Shown here piece after piece: positions 35,359 to 45,884 of a stretch of 64,000 nt of DNA; position 1 is the stretch's first letter; each line of letters starts with the position of its first letter. Origin of the DNA: Myxocyprinus asiaticus (taxonomy: Eukaryota > Chordata > Actinopteri > Cypriniformes > Catostomidae); the NCBI RefSeq assembly GCF_019703515.2, contig NC_059347.1, positions 22,070,501 through 22,134,500 on the forward strand, given 5' to 3'. Made by a program: the position numbers and the translations under genes. The notes under the pieces are model-generated. The model saw nothing but the letters and a program-made list of their open reading frames with translations. It was not told the origin of the DNA and made no database searches.

Positions 35359-36753
35359 TTATTGAAGGGAGGGCAGGGGGCAACCAATAATCCTCTCAGC
35401 AGTCCGAACTGTCCTTTGTAGTCTTCTGATATTCGATTTCGTAGCTGCACCAAACCAGACAGTTACTGAAGTGCAGAGGACAGACTGAATGTCTGCTGAG
35501 TAGAACTGTATCAGCAGCGCCTGTGGCAGGTTGAACTTCCTCAACTGGTGAAGGAAGTACAACCTTAGCTGGGCCTTTTTCACAATGGAGTCAATGTGGG
35601 TCTCCCACTTCAGGTCCTGTGAGATGGTAATGCCCAGGAACCTGAATGACTCCACTGCTGCCACAGTGCTGTTTAGAAGGGTGAGGGGGGTCAATGTTGG
35701 GGTGTTTCTCCTAAAGTCCACAATCATCTCCACCGTTTTGAGCATGATCAGCTCCAGGTTGTTCTGACTACACCAGTGAGCCAGCCTTTCAATCTCCCTT
35801 CTGTATACAGACTCATCATCATCTTAGATGAGGCTGATGACAGTAGTGTCGTCTGCAAACTTCAGGAGCTTGACAGAGGGGTCCTTGGTGGTGCAGTCAT
35901 TTGTATACAGGGAGAAGAGTAGTGTGGAGAGCACACATCCCTGGGGGTACCAGTGCTGATTGTACATGTGCTGGAAGTGAATTTCCCCTGTCTCACTAGC
36001 CGCTGCCTATCCATCAGAAAGCTGGTGATCCACTAACAGATAGACGTGGGAACAGAGAGTTGGTGTAATTTAGTCTGGAGAATAGCTGGGATGATAGTGA
36101 TGAAAACCGAACTGAAGTCCACAAAAAGGATCCTTGCACATGTCCCTGGTCTGTCCAGATGTTGCAGGATATGATGCAATCCCATTTTGACTGCATCTTC
36201 CACAGACCTGTTTGCACAATAAACAAATTGAAAGGGATCTAGTAAGGGTCCAGTGATGTCCTTCAGGTGGGCCAACACCAGTATCTCAAATTATTTCATG
36301 ACCACAGATGTCAGAACAGTGGGTCTGTAGTCATTAAGTCCTGTGATTTAGGGGTTCTTTGGGACAGGAATGATGATTGAGCATTTGAAGAAGCATGGGA
36401 CTTCACACTGTTCCAGTGATCTATTGAAGATCAGTATGAAGATGGAGGCCAGCTGGTTAGCACAGCATTTTAGACGAGTGAAATACCATCTGGGCCCTGT
36501 GCTTTCCTTGTCTTTTGTTTTCGGAAGACATGGCACACCTCCTCTTCACAGATCTTATGTACAGGTTGAGTAGCAGGAGGGGGGTTGCAGGAGGTGTTGA
36601 TGTTTGTGTGAAGTGAAGGTCAGAGTGGGTGTGGGGTGTGAAATTGGGCATTTCAGATCTACAGTAAAACAGGTCATCAGCCAGTTGTTGGACCACTACA
36701 GTGTTGGGGGTAGGAGTCCTGTAGTTAGTAAATTGTTTCAGGCCACTCCACAC
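35359..36753 (-). pseudogene. CR1/L2-like reverse transcriptase, broken into several frames
   Basis: Read 36753 downward, the pieces are: a linker with TNYRTPTPNTVVVQQLADDL; KHRAQMVFHSSKMLCANQLASIF-type sequence in which the RT fingers begin; IIPVPKNP; ITGPLLDPFQFVYCANRSV with LFVDFSSVF, which carries the first catalytic aspartate; the FADDTTV box at 35848-35859, intact, outside the longer open frames; and the C-terminal thumb with EMIVDFRRN, FLGITISQDLKWE and RTAERIIGCPLPSLQ. At least four frameshifts or stops separate these. The enzyme would prime reverse transcription on nicked target DNA. It is not functional here. Confidence 0.82.
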
Positions 36754-36790
36754 TGATGCAGGGTCATTAGCTGAACACTTGTTTTTCAGC

Positions 36791-37642
36791 GGATCAGAAT
36801 AGCTTCTTTAAGCCACTGTGAAAAGAGCACTCTAGGGACTCCTGGAGTATTTTGTGTCATCCTGTGGTGAATATAAAATGTTATGTTACTATGCTTGATA
36901 AATACTATTTGAGGATGTGAATTTTGTTGTTTATTGCCACAGAAATGTCACATGGAGAGTGTTATATTGTGTGTAATGGCCGCAATGGTATGACGCAATG
37001 CCATGCGGAACAGGCCTGTTCCTCTGTTAATCTGCACTATTATAACTTTCATTGTGGAATGTTTCAAGATAATCTTATGTGTTTGGTAACTTTCTGTGGT
37101 TTTATTTAGTGTACAATCAAGATGGTGATGATTTCAACCCTTGTGGAGTGAAAATACTGTGCTGTGCAGGAGCTCATAATTTTGTGAGTATTATTTCATT
37201 TTATTTCTTTCAAACGATGTACGTGGGTAGTATGCAAATGCAGTTCTGTGATTACGGTGTCAGATCTGAATGCTGTCCATGCCAATTAAATTGGTTAACA
37301 CTATAGTTACTAACTTTTTTTATCAGTAACTGAATAAACACAAGTAAATAGCAAACCCCCACATTGTGTTTCTGTTGATAAATGTAATTCACAGTCACAT
37401 TTAGAAACTGTAATTTTATTTTTTTCTGAAAAGCATATCATATGTTTAATGGCAGATTTATGACAACTTGTCCCATATAGTGTGACAACATGCCCTGCTA
37501 TTGAGACAATGTTGTCACAAAAGGTCAACATGTGTTCAATGAACTGTATCTTTTTCCTTGGATGTAACTGACCAAAGTTTAGCCACGCAACTCTATGTGG
37601 CGCAAGCTGATAGGTTCTTTGAGCTTATCTGTTAACCAATCA
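36791..37642. other. Non-coding DNA, nothing supported
   Basis: No recognisable gene. The gttgtcacaa motif near 37510 may pair with 33597 (see there). Confidence 0.4.
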
Positions 37643-37818
37643 CTTGCATGGTGTAAGCTGATTGGTACTTTGACATGTGATCTGGTAGCCAATCAACTTG
37701 CATTTTTCTCTTTGTGTAACATTTGTAATTCTTGCATGGTGTAAGCTGATTGGTACTTTGACATGTGATCTGGTAGCCAATCAACTTGCATTTTTCTCTT
37801 TGTGTAACATATGTAATT
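37643..37818. repeat. Tandem repeat, two 88-bp units
   Basis: ttgcatggtgtaagctgatt followed by ggtactttgacatgtgatct and ggtagccaatcaacttgcat occurs twice, offset by 88 bp (gtgtaag at 37651 and 37739), with almost no differences. A diverged third unit precedes it at about 37595-37642. The close identity of the last two suggests a recent duplication. Confidence 0.85.
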
Positions 37819-38242
37819 CTGCCAGAGTAATCAAAAATTCCAGTTTTTACAACCTAAAATGTGACCACGTGAATTGTGTAAATCAATTTAAAAAAGGGAG
37901 GGTAAGGGGGTGTTAATTTTTCATCAGGGGTTAAAATCAGGCACTTTTCACCCAAACAAGTGTCATTCAACCTTCCCTCAGATGACGCCACTGCTGCTTC
38001 TATGTCATGCACTTTGTTGAGAACGCACGAAGAGTGTTTTCTTGGGTGTCTGTGCATCATGGCAGTGTAGAGAGCAGATCTGTGAGGAATCCTCCGTGAG
38101 GAGTGTGTTCATAGACATGTATGCGTCGTGGTAGTAGGGAGTATATCTGTGAGGAATCCTCCGTTGAAGAATGTGTGGGCAGAAGGACAAGCGCAGCAGC
38201 AAACTGGAAGGTAACCACACTCCAGACACACGGTCAGAGATT
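37819..38242. other. Non-coding DNA with a 90-bp imperfect tandem
   Basis: gatctgtgaggaatcctccg occurs at 38078 and, as tatctgtgaggaatcctccg, at 38144; each is preceded by tgcatcatggcagtgtagag- or tgcgtcgtggtagtaggga-like sequence. So two diverged units of about 66 bp lie at the left edge of the gypsy element. Confidence 0.5.
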
Positions 38243-38989
<747 letters not shown>

Positions 38990-39680
38990 TCAAGAAGACT
39001 GATTATGTGAGGCCATACAGCACAGGGTCTTCTCAAATTCCTGATTAGCTTGCTGCACCTGCCTATTTGTCTGGGGATGGAACCAAGGTGACAAACTCAA
39101 AGTAGCCCCCAGCTGTCGGCAGAATTCTGCCCAAAAACGTGACACAAATTTGGGGCCTCTGTCAGAAACCACATCAACCGGGAGGCCAGGAATGTGGACT
39201 GTCTCCCTCACTGTGGGTAATCTGGGGAAGGGAATGAATTGAGCCACCTTCGAGAACTGGTCCACAACAGTCAAAATGATTGTGTTGCCATGGGAAAAGG
39301 GGAGACTGGTAACAAAATCCATGGCTATGTGAGACCAGGGTCTCGAAAGGACTGACAGCGGTTGGAGGAGCCTGGCCAGGGTTGAATGGAGGATTTATTT
39401 GAATTACAAATGGAGCAAGCGGCTACGACCGGCGTACGTCCTGCGCTAGCAATGGCCACCAGAATCTCTGTCTAATGAGTGCCTGGGTGTGAGCCACCGC
39501 TGGATGACAAGCAACAATGGATGAGTGGCCACACTGTGGGATGTGCATCCGAACTGATTGCGGAACAATTAACAGACTCGCTGGGCATGTAGTGAGAGGA
39601 GCGGTGTTATGTAGTGCTGCATGGACTTTGGACTCCACATCCCAGGATACCATGCTAACCACCTGAGTTGCGGGTATAAT
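38990..39680 (-). pseudogene. Gypsy integrase, decayed
   Basis: The zinc-binding part (39540-39423) has HSSIVACHPAVAHTQALIRQ with its histidines. The catalytic core in 39322-38990 has TVVDQFSKVAQFIP (first aspartate), VVSDRGPKFVSRFWAEFC (second aspartate) and the QTNRQVQQANQEFE stretch, where the catalytic glutamate normally in QVERAN is replaced by glutamine. That change alone would abolish integration. Frame breaks fall near 39330-39400. Confidence 0.82.
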
Positions 39681-39736
39681 GGTATCCAGTGGGATGGTAG
39701 AGGTCTCAACTTCAAAACACAAGATAACAAATCGGG

Positions 39737-40147
39737 GTCCTGGGTAGCTCAGCGAGTATTGACGCTGACTTCCTCCCCTGGAGTCATGAGTTCGAATCCA
39801 GGGTGTGCTGAGTGACTCTAGCCAGGTCTCCAAAGCAACCAAATTGGCCTGGTTGCTAGGGAGTGACATGGGGTAACCTCCTCATGGTCACAATTAGTGG
39901 TTCTCGCTCTCAATGGGGCATGTGGTAAGTTGTGCGTGGATCGCTGAGAGTAGCATGAGTCTCCATGTGCTGGGAGTCTCTTAGGTGTCATGCACAACGA
40001 GCCACGTGATAAGATGCGCGGATTGACAGTCTCAGAAGCGGAGGCAACTGAGACTTGTCCTCCACCACCCGGATTGAGGCCACCACAAGGACCTACTAAG
40101 TAGTGGGAATTGGGCATTCAAAATTGGGGAGAAAAGGGGAGAGAAAA
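39737..40147 (+). mobile_element. tRNA-derived SINE inserted in the gypsy element
   Basis: It starts gtcctgggtagctcagcgag, has Pol III boxes A and B at tRNA spacing, and ends in an A/G-rich gggagaaaaggggagagaaa tail. The flanks are 16-mers with one difference: aagataacaaatcggg at 39721-39736 and aagataacgaatcggg at 40148-40163. The target duplication and tail show LINE-mediated insertion into the gypsy pol. It resembles the cyprinid HAmo-type SINEs, from memory of that family; not certain. Confidence 0.9.
39745..39799 (+). promoter_or_regulatory. Pol III internal promoter (A and B boxes) of the SINE
   Basis: Box A tagctcagcgag at 39745-39756; box B gagttcgaatcc at 39788-39799. Both match the tRNA consensus closely. 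Spacing is a little over 30 bases, as in tRNA genes. Confidence 0.8.
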
Positions 40148-40637
40148 AAGATAACGAATCGGGTTTAACGTTCTTAGAGCCCAGAAGATACAAGAGAATG
40201 AAGTCAACCTGGTGAAAAGCAGTGCCCAGTAAGCCTGTCTAGAATTAAGGTGCTTAGCTTTACAGATGTACTCTAGGTTCTTATGATCAGTCAAGACCAC
40301 TAAATGTACCCCCAAACCCTCTAACCAGTGACATGACACCACTCGCCCATAGCCAGCTGGACCACCAGCAATTCTCTGTTGCCAACGTTGTAATTCCATT
40401 CAGCTGGAGTTAAGCGGTGTGAGAAAAAAGCTTACTGTCCAAGGAAGAGTGCTGCAACAGAACCGCTCTGACCCCAACCTCCGATGCATCCACCTCCACC
40501 ACAAACTGACATGAACGGTTGGGAGTATTAAGAATAGGGGCAGTGGTTAACTGCTTCTTTAATTTAGAAAATGCAGCTTCGGCCCGCGGAGACCAACAAA
40601 AGTCAGTGCCAGTGGAGGTACGATCCATAAGAGGCAC
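40118..40637 (-). pseudogene. Gypsy RNase H, decayed
   Basis: Frame 40637-40410 has FCWSPRAEAAFSKLKKQLT and VEVDASEVGVRAVLLQ, with the first catalytic aspartate. Frame 40399-40118 has [30 protein letters not shown], with the later aspartate and typical tail. A frameshift lies near 40405. It would remove RNA from the RNA-DNA hybrid. The SINE follows it immediately. Confidence 0.82.
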
Positions 40638-40809
40638 TGCGAGTTGGCTGTAGTTACGAATAAACCTACAATAAAATTAGCAAATCCCAGAAACCTCTGC
40701 AAGGCCTTTTGGAAATCTGAGGTTGGCCAATCGGAGATGGCTCTGACCTTGGCAGGGTCCATGGGCATTCCCTTGGATGAAACAATGAACCCCTGGAATG
40801 GAACCACTG

Positions 40810-41405
40810 TGCATTAAAAGTGCACTTCTCTGCTTTAGCAAACATTGATTCTCTAGCAGTCGCTGAAGCACCTTTCTGACATGCTGGACATGGTCCTAGA
40901 TATTCTGGGAGAAGATCAGAATATCATCTAGATAGAAAAACACAAAAAGGTCGACCATGTCTCTGAGCACATCATTCACGAGCCCCTAGAAGACGGTTGG
41001 GGCTTTGTCCAATCCGAAAGGCATAACCAAATATTCTAAGTGCCCCCTATGGGTGTTAAAAGCCGTCTTACACTCATCCCCCTCCCTGACCCAGACAAGG
41101 TGATAAGCATTGCGTAAGTCCAACTTCGTAAAGACAGACGCTCCCTGCAAGAGTTCGAAAGCTGAAGACATCAACGGCAAAGGATAATGATTTTTCACCA
41201 TGATATCATTCAGCCCCTGATAAACTATGCAAGGTCTAAGCGAGCCATCTTTCTCCATGAAGAAGAACTCTGCCCCTGCCGGAGAAGAGGAAGGGTGGAT
41301 GAGACTGGCTGCCAGAGAATCATTGATGTACCTGTTCATGGTCTCCCTCTCAGGAGCAGAGAATGAAAACAGCCATCCTCGTGGAGAAGTGCCAGGGAGC
41401 AAATC
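40810..41405 (-). pseudogene. Gypsy reverse transcriptase, decayed
   Basis: Frame 41402-40986 shows the family blocks [57 protein letters not shown] with the first catalytic aspartate, and [15 protein letters not shown]. The second catalytic box YLDDILIFS is intact but in another frame at 40920-40946. A frameshift therefore falls near 40985. The thumb follows at 40871-40677. Confidence 0.85.
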
Positions 41406-41639
41406 AATTCCTATGGGTGACGAGGAGGAAGGGTCGCGGCACGGGACTGGCTGAACACCGCCCTCAAGTCATGCCAACGGTACTCCGGATAAATCCGCCA
41501 ATTCATCCTGAAACAAAACACAAGTCTGGACAGGGGAGTTAGTAGAGTTAAGACAGTGAGATAAACAGTACGATCTCAAAGTAAGAACAGTATTGGTTGA
41601 TCAGTCTATGTGTGGGTTGTGCAGTCCCAACCAAGGATG

Positions 41640-41870
41640 CACCTAAACTACCGGCGCCGATTGAGATTGGACCAGGTAGAAGGATAACTGTTCCGAATGA
41701 TTGCCAGAGATTAAGGTAACTGGCTTGGTGGAATGGGTGATGATGGTCAGGGGTGTGCCACTGATGGTATGGGCTGTGATAGGTTTGTCCAACTGGACCA
41801 CCGGAACTTGCCACTTGGAAGACAAATCGATGTCCAAAAAGTTCCCTTCAACTCTGGAATCCACTAATGC
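41640..41870 (-). pseudogene. Gypsy protease, decayed
   Basis: The frame 41864-41643 reads DSRVEGNFLDIDLSSKW, where an aspartic protease of this family usually has DSGAxxNF; the glycine is replaced by arginine, which would disable the active site. It continues with a VQLDKPITAHTISGTPL block. It would cut gag-pol. Confidence 0.7.
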
Positions 41871-41984
41871 GGAAACAGCATGACTGGTTGATCTGTACTG
41901 CAGTCAGGCCGGTAGAAGAGTACGTTGTCTGGAGGTTTTCCGCAGGGGTGTTGCGCTCGCCAGTAACCCCCTGCCTACTGATGA

Positions 41985-42883
41985 GCAGTGGCTTTTACTG
42001 GACAGGAGGCGGAGACATGGCCAGGACAGGTACAATATAAATAGAGTCCTTGGGTGAGGCATCGCAGCTTCTCCTCCGGAGAAAGCAGAGTTCTCCCGAT
42101 CTGCATGGACTTTGCCTTGGACTGTGATTCCGATGGCCTGGCTGGAACAGTGGACTGGGTATGGCGGTCAGCCACCCGGGCAGGTGGCCACTCGGATGGC
42201 CAGGTCCACCAGGTCATCAAAGCAGGGAGGCAGGTCCAAGGCATAGATTTCATCCTGGATGTTGTTGGTTAGCCAATGCAGAAATCGGTCCCACTGCACG
42301 CAATCATTCCACTCACAAGATGTGGTGAGGGTGCAGAACTCAATGGCATAGTCCATGACCCGCCGGTTTCCCTGAGACAATCAAGATAAAACCCTCGCTG
42401 ACTCACGACCTTGAGCCGAGCGATCGAATACTCAGTAATCTCTGTGGAGAATGCTTGGAATTAAGTGCAATAGGGATGTCCATTGTCCCACATGGCGGTT
42501 CCCCATTCACCAGCCCTTCTTCATGCCACCTTCACTGAGTCTGATGGGAAAACAGAGAGCTGCAACAAGAAGTTCAAGGAACATTGTGAAAGGAAGGTGC
42601 GGCAAGAACTCGCCTCACCTGAGAACAGGGCTGGAGGATTGAGATGAGGCTCAGAGCATCCAGAAATCTGTGACACCGCCGGAGCCGGTGAGGGCGCTTC
42701 CTGGGTGGGACCGGTATCGGGAGGCTGGCGGAGTTGTTGAGTAACAGAGGTAAGCTAAGCGAGCTGCAACACCATCATCTCCAGAGCCCGGTTAGTAGTA
42801 GAGATCTGATCCTGCTGACCACCCAGTAAAGCTCCCTGCTGAGAAAGGGCGGAGTGAAGAGTGGATTCCTCCACTGGGTCCAT
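41985..42883 (-). pseudogene. Gypsy gag, decayed
   Basis: Begins with a methionine and DPVEESTLHSALSQQGALLG at 42883, only about 16 bases after the LTR. Downstream in shifting frames are the capsid-like helices with QCSLNFLLQLSVFPSD, LVSGMIAC-type segments (42380-42168, with DFCIG/WDRFLHWL), and a degenerate zinc knuckle near 42030-41990 read as YCTCPGHVSASC, in which the first cysteine of CxxCxxxGHxxxxC is changed. There are in-frame stops near 42745, 42535 and 42465. Gag would form the particle that carries the RNA. Confidence 0.75.
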
Positions 42884-42887
42884 CCTG

Positions 42888-42899
42888 GCTAGATTGTTC
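42888..42899 (-). other. Self-priming type primer-binding site
   Basis: Directly after the 5' LTR (minus strand) comes gaacaatctagc. Its reverse complement gctagattgt occurs inside the LTR at 43086-43095, next to the predicted start. No tRNA 3'-CCA-complementary TGG appears. In Tf1 and sushi elements the RNA 5' end folds back to this place and primes its own reverse transcription. Confidence 0.65.
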
Positions 42900-43303
42900 T
42901 GTCAAAAAGCGAGAGACCCAGGAGCAGAGGAACAGTTCACAGGATTTATTGACAATAAATCATAACACAGCAGGGCTGGCGAAGCATGGGGAAACCGGCA
43001 TGGCAGAGAGGACAACCAATACAGATACACGAGTCCGGACCAACTGAGGCTTAGAGAGCGAGGTGAGTTACTTGATTATACAACAACAATCTAGCAAAGA
43101 TCATGACACAACGAAGGGTTTAAGTAGGCAGAGAATCAACAGAGAACAGGTGCTGTCAGCATGCTAATTAGTGGCATGATCAGCGTTCCAATGGAAATAA
43201 TCTGTGTTCCCATAGAAACGCCAATCATGCATGCCAGCAGCACCTGAAACACATGAGGGAGAGAAGAACAAAACAAACCCGCAAATTCACTGGGATCGTG
43301 ACA
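42900..43303 (-). repeat. 5' LTR of the gypsy element
   Basis: On the minus strand it begins tgtcacgatcccagtgaatt and ends ctctcgctttttgaca, the TG...CA form. Length 404 bp. An acaataaatcc-type polyadenylation signal lies near 42950. The middle part matches the left LTR remnant: both have caacaacaatctagcaaaga and gaagggtttaagtaggcaga. Confidence 0.85.
43086..43120 (-). promoter_or_regulatory. Predicted gypsy promoter and transcript start
   Basis: On the minus strand ttaaaccc (a TATA-like box, complement of gggtttaa at 43117-43124) lies about 28 bases upstream of gctagattgttgttg. If transcription starts at or near that g, the RNA would begin with gctagattgt, the complement of the primer-binding site. 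The box is not a perfect TATA; the start is inferred. Confidence 0.5.
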
Positions 43304-44516
43304 ATTGTACACTGCAATGACTCTAAAAAGTGATCTATTGCAGGTTCAAAGAAAATAACTAGTGTGGTCGCTTAAATCAGGTGAATTTAAATAACACCAA
43401 TCATCACCACAGGATCCCAATTTACGATCTCTTTGAACCAGCAAGAAGCAATAATGAAACACCTGATAGCATCCCAGAATAAGCTGGGAATGTGGCCTGT
43501 CTAGTTTGTGGCACAGGCTATTACAGAGAAGCATTGAAGAGATGTGCAGTCTCTCTGGCCTGATGTGACAGCTTGATTTCCTGCCCTCCTGGTGGGACAT
43601 CAGAGGAGGTGACATGAACGGCCTGTTAATTTGGCCATGTCACAGTATAAAGCAGCATCCTCAGGTAGAAGAGACTATGGGATGGTTTAGGATGGGGGAA
43701 TAGAGCTTGTCTCATCCCGGAACCACCTGTCCAGTCTGACAGAAAGGGGCACTTGCACACTTAATTGTGCAGGGTGCTGAGCTCAGGTTAAGATAGACAG
43801 TGGAACGCACACACATTCACACTAGCGGCCGTCACCATGCAGTGACAAGTGTGGATGGAATGGGGTAGCAGTGGTTTGCCTTTGATAAGAATGTCTTTAA
43901 TGGAGAAACGGTAGGCCATATCAGTATTCAAATAGCCTGCTATCCCCCCCCCCCCCCGCCCCTTTTCTGTCTTTCTTATTCCAGTGTTTCTTCATCCTTT
44001 CTGTTAAAACTCCAAAGTTTACAGCAAGAAATTAGTCTGAGGAATAATTATTATATGCAGTTTCTTCAACTATGAGCACTTTTGGCCCCATGGACTTTCA
44101 GGAAATGAACTCTATTATGACACACATTTCAAACTCACTAATTTCTTATTAAGATTAAAGTCTTCTTTCTTAAACATAATGAACATTTCCACCACAGTGA
44201 TATTTCCACTGCATCTGAAATTATGTTTTGTGTTTGATTGCATTCTGTGACAGAAAGGCTGGTGGTGGAAGTCACATTTTAATCATTTTTGGAAGTAAAT
44301 GGTAAACTAATGTTTTGTCAATTGTAATATAATAGCTAGTATTTTATGGGTGCTAAATCGACCAAATTAAATAATTTGTGTGGCAGTGTTGGTTAAACTA
44401 GTTGGTTAGTTGAAATCTGATTTTTTAACCTGTGTTTTAATAAAAAATAAACCACCGGGACATAAAAGTTCTGTAGTTAAAAAACGCCCAACATAAGTAA
44501 TTTCCTGTTACTCTTA
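43304..44516. other. Non-coding DNA, nothing coding
   Basis: Contains a C-run (43945-43960) and a repeat-free block at 43370-43720 that may be conserved. No gene recognised. Confidence 0.4.
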
Positions 44517-44943
44517 AAGGGATAGTTCACCCCAAAATGTACATTTTCTCATCATTAACTCACCCTCATGTCATCCTAGATGTGTATGACTTTCTTTCTT
44601 CTGCCGAACACAAAGAAAGATTTTTAGAAGAATTTCTCATATCTGAAGGTACAATGCAAGTGAATGGTGACCAAAACCTTGAAGCTCCAAAAAGCGCATA
44701 AAAGACAGCATAAAAGTAATCAATACGACTCCAGTGGTTAAATCCATGTCTTTAGAAGCAATCCAATCGGTTTTGGGTGTGAACAGACCAAAATGTTATT
44801 CTGTACATCTTGCTATTGCAGTCTCTAGACATGATCATGACGCATGTGCAGAGCACTAGATGGTGCTAGGAAGTGTAATCGAGCTTGAAATCATGACCAG
44901 CAAGGAGACTGCTGATGTTGAGATTTATTGTGAAATAGGAGTT

Positions 44944-45176
44944 TGTGGAGCTGAGGAGGGCGGGGCCGGGTTGGAATGAGACACACCCGGTCCCCAATCA
45001 GCCTGATGGGGCGCGCGAGGGATAAAGGCGGCCGGGGACGACAGTTCGAGAGAGAGAGAATTTCAGACAGCTGTGCTGTGTTTTTAGTTGTGTGTTTTTG
45101 GTTGGGTTTTTGTTTAATAAATTATTAAGTTGTCAAGCCGGTTCTCGCCTCCTCCTTTCCTCGAAACCCCCTTACA
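44944..45176 (+). repeat. 5' LTR
   Basis: Begins tgtggagctgaggagggcgg and ends ccccttaca. Contains a gataaagg possible TATA-like box, a gagagagagag run, and aataaa at about 45117. Matches the 3' LTR at almost every position. Confidence 0.88.
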
Positions 45177-45177
45177 C

Positions 45178-45195
45178 TGGTGCCGAAACCCGGGA
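45178..45195 (+). other. tRNA primer-binding site
   Basis: tggtgccgaaacccggga begins two bases after the LTR end. The TGG start is complementary to a tRNA CCA end; I cannot name the tRNA with confidence. Confidence 0.7.
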
Positions 45196-45307
45196 AGGAG
45201 GAGGGATTCCCGTCGCAGGGTCCTCGACACTGCCGCCCACCCAGGGGTGCGCCGCTGCCGTCCGACGGGGGACGGAGTAGCCCGACTACCCGGACGCGGG
45301 GAACGGC

Positions 45308-45600
45308 CGCCGTCCGCGAGGCGAGTGGGGACGGGACTCCACGACCGCCTGGAGCGAGGGAGCCGCTGCCGGGGGTGGAGGAGTGCCCTGCCGTCCCCCG
45401 GGAATGCGGAGGGGTCGAGAGAAGACCGCCGTCCGCGGGGGGAGGAGGGAAGTGACTCCCCGACCGCCTGGAGTGGTAGGGCCGCTGCCAGGGGTGGAGG
45501 AGAGTCTCCACGGGACGCCGGGAATGCGGAGGGGCGTTCTGTCCGCTGGGGGTCGGAGGTCTGACTCCGGTCCGCCCGGGGAGGAGCGGCTGCAGTCCGC
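45308..45600 (+). repeat. GC-rich tandem repeat inside the LTR element
   Basis: Units of about 110-119 bp: gtccgc occurs at 45312, 45431 and 45541, each followed by the similar gactcc, cgaccgcctggag and gccgctgccgggggtggag blocks. The last unit is shorter. A repeated leader of this kind could serve packaging, but that is only a guess. Confidence 0.65.
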
Positions 45601-45634
45601 CTGAGAGGGTGGAGTAGTGATCGAGGACCACGCG

Positions 45635-45866
45635 ATGGCGCATCAGAGAACCGGTGAGTTTCTTTTTCTCTCTCTCCTCTCTCTCTCTCTCTGCCGCTCC
45701 GTGTTGGCCTTTCCCTCGCCATTTTGTGTTGTTTTTTCTCCTCCCAGGTCGAGGAAGGCGGGGAGGACCCGCCCGGCAGTCGGGGCATGAGGCACGCCCC
45801 CCCCCCCCCCCCCCGGAGAGGAAGGGTGGGGGGGATGTACGTCATGCCGGGGGCTCCCCGGCCTGA
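45635..45866 (+). CDS. Possible spliced small ORF in the LTR element (hypothetical)
   Basis: An ATG at 45635 opens MAHQRT. A strong donor (gtgagtt) begins at 45654 and a pyrimidine-rich tract runs to an acceptor (ctcctcccag) ending at 45747. Joining 45635-45653 to 45748-45866 keeps one frame to a stop at 45864-45866 or so, giving an Arg/Gly-rich peptide (GRGRRGGPARQSGHE...). About 45 residues. This is a prediction from splice-like signals only; no domain supports it. It may be the remains of a gag leader. Confidence 0.25.
45654..45747 (+). other. Intron-like segment
   Basis: Begins gtgagtttctttttctctct, is strongly pyrimidine-rich, ends ctcctcccag. 94 bp, typical of a small fish intron. Confidence 0.35.
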
Positions 45867-45884
45867 GGCAACGCCGGGAGGAGT

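Larger units (their letters stand above)
34350..36790 (-). mobile_element. CR1/L2-like LINE, 5'-truncated, interrupted by a Tc1-type element
   Basis: A non-LTR retrotransposon on the minus strand. The 3' end is at the left: an aataaagctcattctgattc sequence followed by one more gattca unit, the usual short tandem tail. The 3' untranslated region (34360-35350) is split by the Tc1-type element at 34562-35060 and then resumes. Coding homology runs from about 35360 to 36753. The 5' part (ORF1 and endonuclease) is absent, as in most copies made by incomplete reverse transcription. I see no clear target duplication. Confidence 0.8.

Noticed and set aside
33597..37530. One large element bounded by gttgtcacaa motifs
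   Set aside because: The motif is short and the match beyond about 10 bases is poor; the span includes an independent LINE.
37643..37818. CRISPR-like array
   Set aside because: Eukaryotic context, 88-bp units without distinct spacers, only two or three units.
39745..39820. tRNA gene
   Set aside because: The A and B boxes match, but the segment continues into a SINE body with tail and target duplication, and no cloverleaf acceptor stem is completed.
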